Assembly: GCF_018424695.1 (NCBI RefSeq)
Contig: NZ_QTNQ01000038.1
Span: forward strand, 1-37,511
Source of the DNA: Vannielia litorea
GTDB lineage: Bacteria; Pseudomonadota; Alphaproteobacteria; Rhodobacterales; Rhodobacteraceae
DNA: 37,511 nt
Direction of reading: 5' to 3'
The translations under genes and the position numbers were made by a program. The notes under the pieces were generated by a model. The model had not been told where the DNA came from. It made no database searches and saw only the letters and a list, made by a program, of their open reading frames with translations. Numbering within the stretch: position 1 is the first letter of the stretch; the number at the start of each line of letters is the position of its first letter. Of this stretch, positions 37,436-37,511 are shown in pieces.

Positions 37436-37511
37436 CTGGCTGCTCCTGCTGTGTCTGTCTGGTTCTGTGCGTCAGAAGGCAGATAGGCAGGAAGGGGCGG
37501 GGGCTTCAACC

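Noticed and set aside
1..37511. CRISPR array, rRNA operon, insertion sequence or prophage structural genes
   Set aside because: No regularly spaced long repeats, no rRNA sequence, no transposase and no capsid, tail or terminase genes were seen.

Overview
The window is GC-rich, densely packed chromosomal DNA that looks like a marine Rhodobacterales (Roseobacter-type) alphaproteobacterium. This rests on gene content and order: nrdR-ribD and ribE-ribB-ribH-nusB, the psd-pssA-pmtA phosphatidylcholine pathway, mmcB with an alphaproteobacterial type SOS box, an RpoH sigma factor, a possible CtrA site, and a tRNA-His of the alphaproteobacterial form (G1:U72 with A73). No species is assigned.

Layout. 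1-5660: an SLC13/RCK anion transporter, a DCC-family thiol protein, several small secreted proteins, a Tat-exported intradiol dioxygenase and a YjbQ protein. 5660-15700: the nrdR/riboflavin/nusB cluster, split by three opposite-strand capsule genes (kpsC, a wza/kpsD-type lipoprotein, kpsS). RibB carries a GTP cyclohydrolase II-like half with no catalytic residues (RibBX type). 15700-20860: a small membrane protein behind a TTAA-N7-TTAA site, a periplasmic ClpP-like protein, a large coiled-coil membrane protein, mmcB and a MarR-GNAT fusion.

20929-27433 is a roughly 6.5 kb island and the most remarkable part of the window. It sits in the anticodon loop of a tRNA-His gene, leaving the 5' half (20900-20938) at one end and the 3' half (27434-27471) at the other, with a 10-bp direct repeat (TGATTGTGGA) at both junctions. 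The two halves join exactly into a canonical tRNA-His. Inside the island, on the opposite strand, lies a different, complete tRNA-His(GTG) with its own good promoter, presumably replacing the gene it broke. The cargo is one 1476-residue Type ISP restriction-modification enzyme with an AT-rich, mosaic-looking specificity region, a CI/LexA-like repressor with a doubtful protease site, and a divergent small HTH regulator sharing a perfect palindromic operator. No integrase, transposase or relaxase is visible. The arrangement suggests a defence island that makes its host depend on the island's own tRNA.

27600-37511: an SH3 lipoprotein, an RluA/RluD pseudouridine synthase whose start codon overlaps that of a divergent gene, a DUF4386-like protein, rpoH, psd-pssA-pmtA (CDP-DAG to PS to PE to PC), a Gfo/Idh/MocA oxidoreductase behind a palindromic operator, a DUF4389-like protein, and a VOC protein translationally coupled to the M3 peptidase pepF.
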